From a virus, in IMG/VR virus record IMGVR_UViG_3300042482_000462, positions 1-57,665 of that record: DNA of 57,665 bases, one strand, 5' to 3'. Shown here in pieces: positions 56,764 to 57,665 of this stretch. Numbering within the stretch: position 1 is the first letter of the stretch; the number at the start of each line of letters is the position of its first letter. Below the pieces are notes generated by a model. The model saw only the letters and a program-made list of their open reading frames with translations. It ran no database searches and was not told the DNA's origin. A program made the position numbers and the translations under genes.

Positions 56764-57665
56764 GTGACAACCCGCGAACAGGGCATTGCAGCCATCAAGG
56801 CCCACGAAGGGCTGCGGCTGCAGGCGTACCCTGACCCTGGCAGCGGCGGTGAGCCTTGGACCATCGGGTGGGGTCGAGCGCACGGCGTCAAGCGTGGCGA
56901 CATCGTTACGATTGAGCAAGCCGAGCAGTTCCTGGCCGAAGACATCGAGACAGCGCAGGCCGGCATCCGTGAACTAGTCAAGGTGCCGCTGACGGATGGC
57001 CAGCTATGGGCGCTGACCAGCTTTGTCTTCAACCTCGGGGCGGGCGCTCTGCGCAAATCCACGCTGCTGAAGCGGCTCAACGCTGGCGACTATGCCGGTG
57101 CTGCTGGGCAGTTCGGGCTGTGGGTCAACGCAGCCGGTAAGCCAATGCCGGGCCTGGTGCGCAGGCGCGCGGAAGAAAAGGCCATGTTTCTTTCTGGCGG
57201 TTCTTTGAACACGTCGCCGGAACCTGTACAGAAAACGCCCGAAACCGAACACGTCAAGGAGGCCCACGTGGCACTACCCGCAATCCTCGCAGCGCTGCTG
57301 CCGTCGCTGATCCAGGTGGTCCCAAAGCTGGGCAAGATGTTCGGCAGCGGATCTGATGTGTCAGAGCGCAACGTCGCCGCCGTGACCATGGCAATGGATG
57401 TCGCCAAAGAGGCGTTGGGCGCCAAGAGCGCGCAAGAGGCCATCGAGACGGCGCTGGCTGATCCTGAGGCCGCGCAGCAAGTGCGCCAGGCCGTCGAGTC
57501 GCGTTGGCTGGAATTGTCGGAAGCCGGCGGTGACGGCATCGCCGGGGCGCGCAAAGCCGATGCCGAGGCGCGAGCGTCCGCTGAAAGCGTATGGAAAAGC
57601 CCGAGTTTCTGGTTTCTGGTGTTCGCCATGCCGCTGGTCTACATGATCGTTGGCAGTGTCGTTGG
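56764..57665 (+). CDS. T4-type (GH24) lysozyme fused to holin-like segment, cut by edge
   Basis: GTG 56764 with AGGTGA upstream opens a frame of over 300 residues to the edge. Residues 1-145 are a GH24 lysozyme: catalytic E15 in 'KAHEGLRLQAYPD', D24 and T33 in 'WTIGWG', then 'FNLGAGALRKSTLLKRLN' and 'GLVRRRAEEKAMF'. It cleaves the glycan backbone of peptidoglycan. A 20-residue linker leads to a second part with an Ala-rich helix and the membrane span 'FWFLVFAMPLVYMIVGS'. The second part begins at a possible internal start. Confidence 0.8.
   Translation, partial: MTTREQGIAAIKAHEGLRLQAYPDPGSGGEPWTIGWGRAHGVKRGDIVTIEQAEQFLAEDIETAQAGIRELVKVPLTDGQLWALTSFVFNLGAGALRKSTLLKRLNAGDYAGAAGQFGLWVNAAGKPMPGLVRRRAEEKAMFLSGGSLNTSPEPVQKTPETEHVKEAHVALPAILAALLPSLIQVVPKLGKMFGSGSDVSERNVAAVTMAMDVAKEALGAKSAQEAIETALADPEAAQQVRQAVESRWLELSEAGGDGIAGARKADAEARASAESVWKSPSFWFLVFAMPLVYMIVGSVV
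57256..57270 (+). promoter_or_regulatory. internal ribosome-binding site and GTG start
   Basis: AAGGAGG (57256-57262) lies 5 bp before GTG 57268, in frame with the lysozyme (codon 169). A product starting here would be only the holin-like part, beginning 'VALPAILAALLPSLIQVV'. The site is the strongest ribosome-binding site in the lysis block. Confidence 0.5.

Noticed and set aside
1-57665. CRISPR arrays, insertion sequences, integrase or attachment site
   Set aside because: I saw no regularly spaced repeats, transposase or integrase motifs, and no att-like direct repeats near a tRNA.

Overview
The window is almost certainly a large part of a dsDNA tailed-phage (podovirus-type) genome. It is densely packed, has no host metabolic genes, and carries an ERF recombinase, NinB, a split large terminase, a P22-like portal, an N4-gp56-type capsid protein, tail and ejection genes, one 15-kb virion gene and a lysis cassette. 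The high G+C content by inspection, and the resemblance of the giant gene to the giant DarB-like (methylase plus helicase) virion protein of Bcep22-like podoviruses, point to a Burkholderiales or related proteobacterial host (inference). No integrase and no clear CI-type repressor is visible. The left edge cuts a minus-strand gene and the right edge cuts the lysozyme gene, so the genome continues on both sides.

Layout. (1) Positions 1-3576: a leftward early operon of about 14 small genes, nearly all linked by ATGA overlaps, including ERF and Gp157-like genes. (2) Positions 3577-4137: a divergent control region. Two opposing promoters each have a palindrome in the spacer. On the plus side there is no gene for about 440 nt, but the sequence can form an elaborate RNA fold. 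(3) Positions 4138-14510: rightward early and replication genes (LuxR-type HTH, SF2 helicase, TOPRIM primase, NinB, RusA-like resolvase, HExxH peptidase, DUF1364). They are interrupted by a three-gene leftward island (11346-11914) with its own strong promoter. (4) Positions 14541-21975: packaging and head genes (TerS, TerL in two frames, portal, scaffold, CsrA-like protein, capsid). (5) Positions 22039-27980: neck, tail and a lambda-J-like fibre. (6) Positions 28052-46595: ejection proteins, including the 5005-residue polyvalent protein. (7) Positions 46721-55499: a second block of fibre and receptor-binding proteins. (8) Positions 55601-57665: lysis genes, with a T4-type lysozyme fused in frame to a holin-like segment.

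The least expected things are: the structured leader RNA; a 96-residue gene overprinted in another frame of the giant gene behind a strong ribosome-binding site; an HNH endonuclease encoded antisense and codon-aligned inside the same giant gene, which stays open; the terminase split with a coupled internal start; a CsrA-like protein directly upstream of the capsid gene; a repeated GTGAGTTGAC element at three block boundaries; and an internal start signal in the lysozyme-holin fusion. Function calls come from reading translated sequence and recalled family motifs only; no database was searched.
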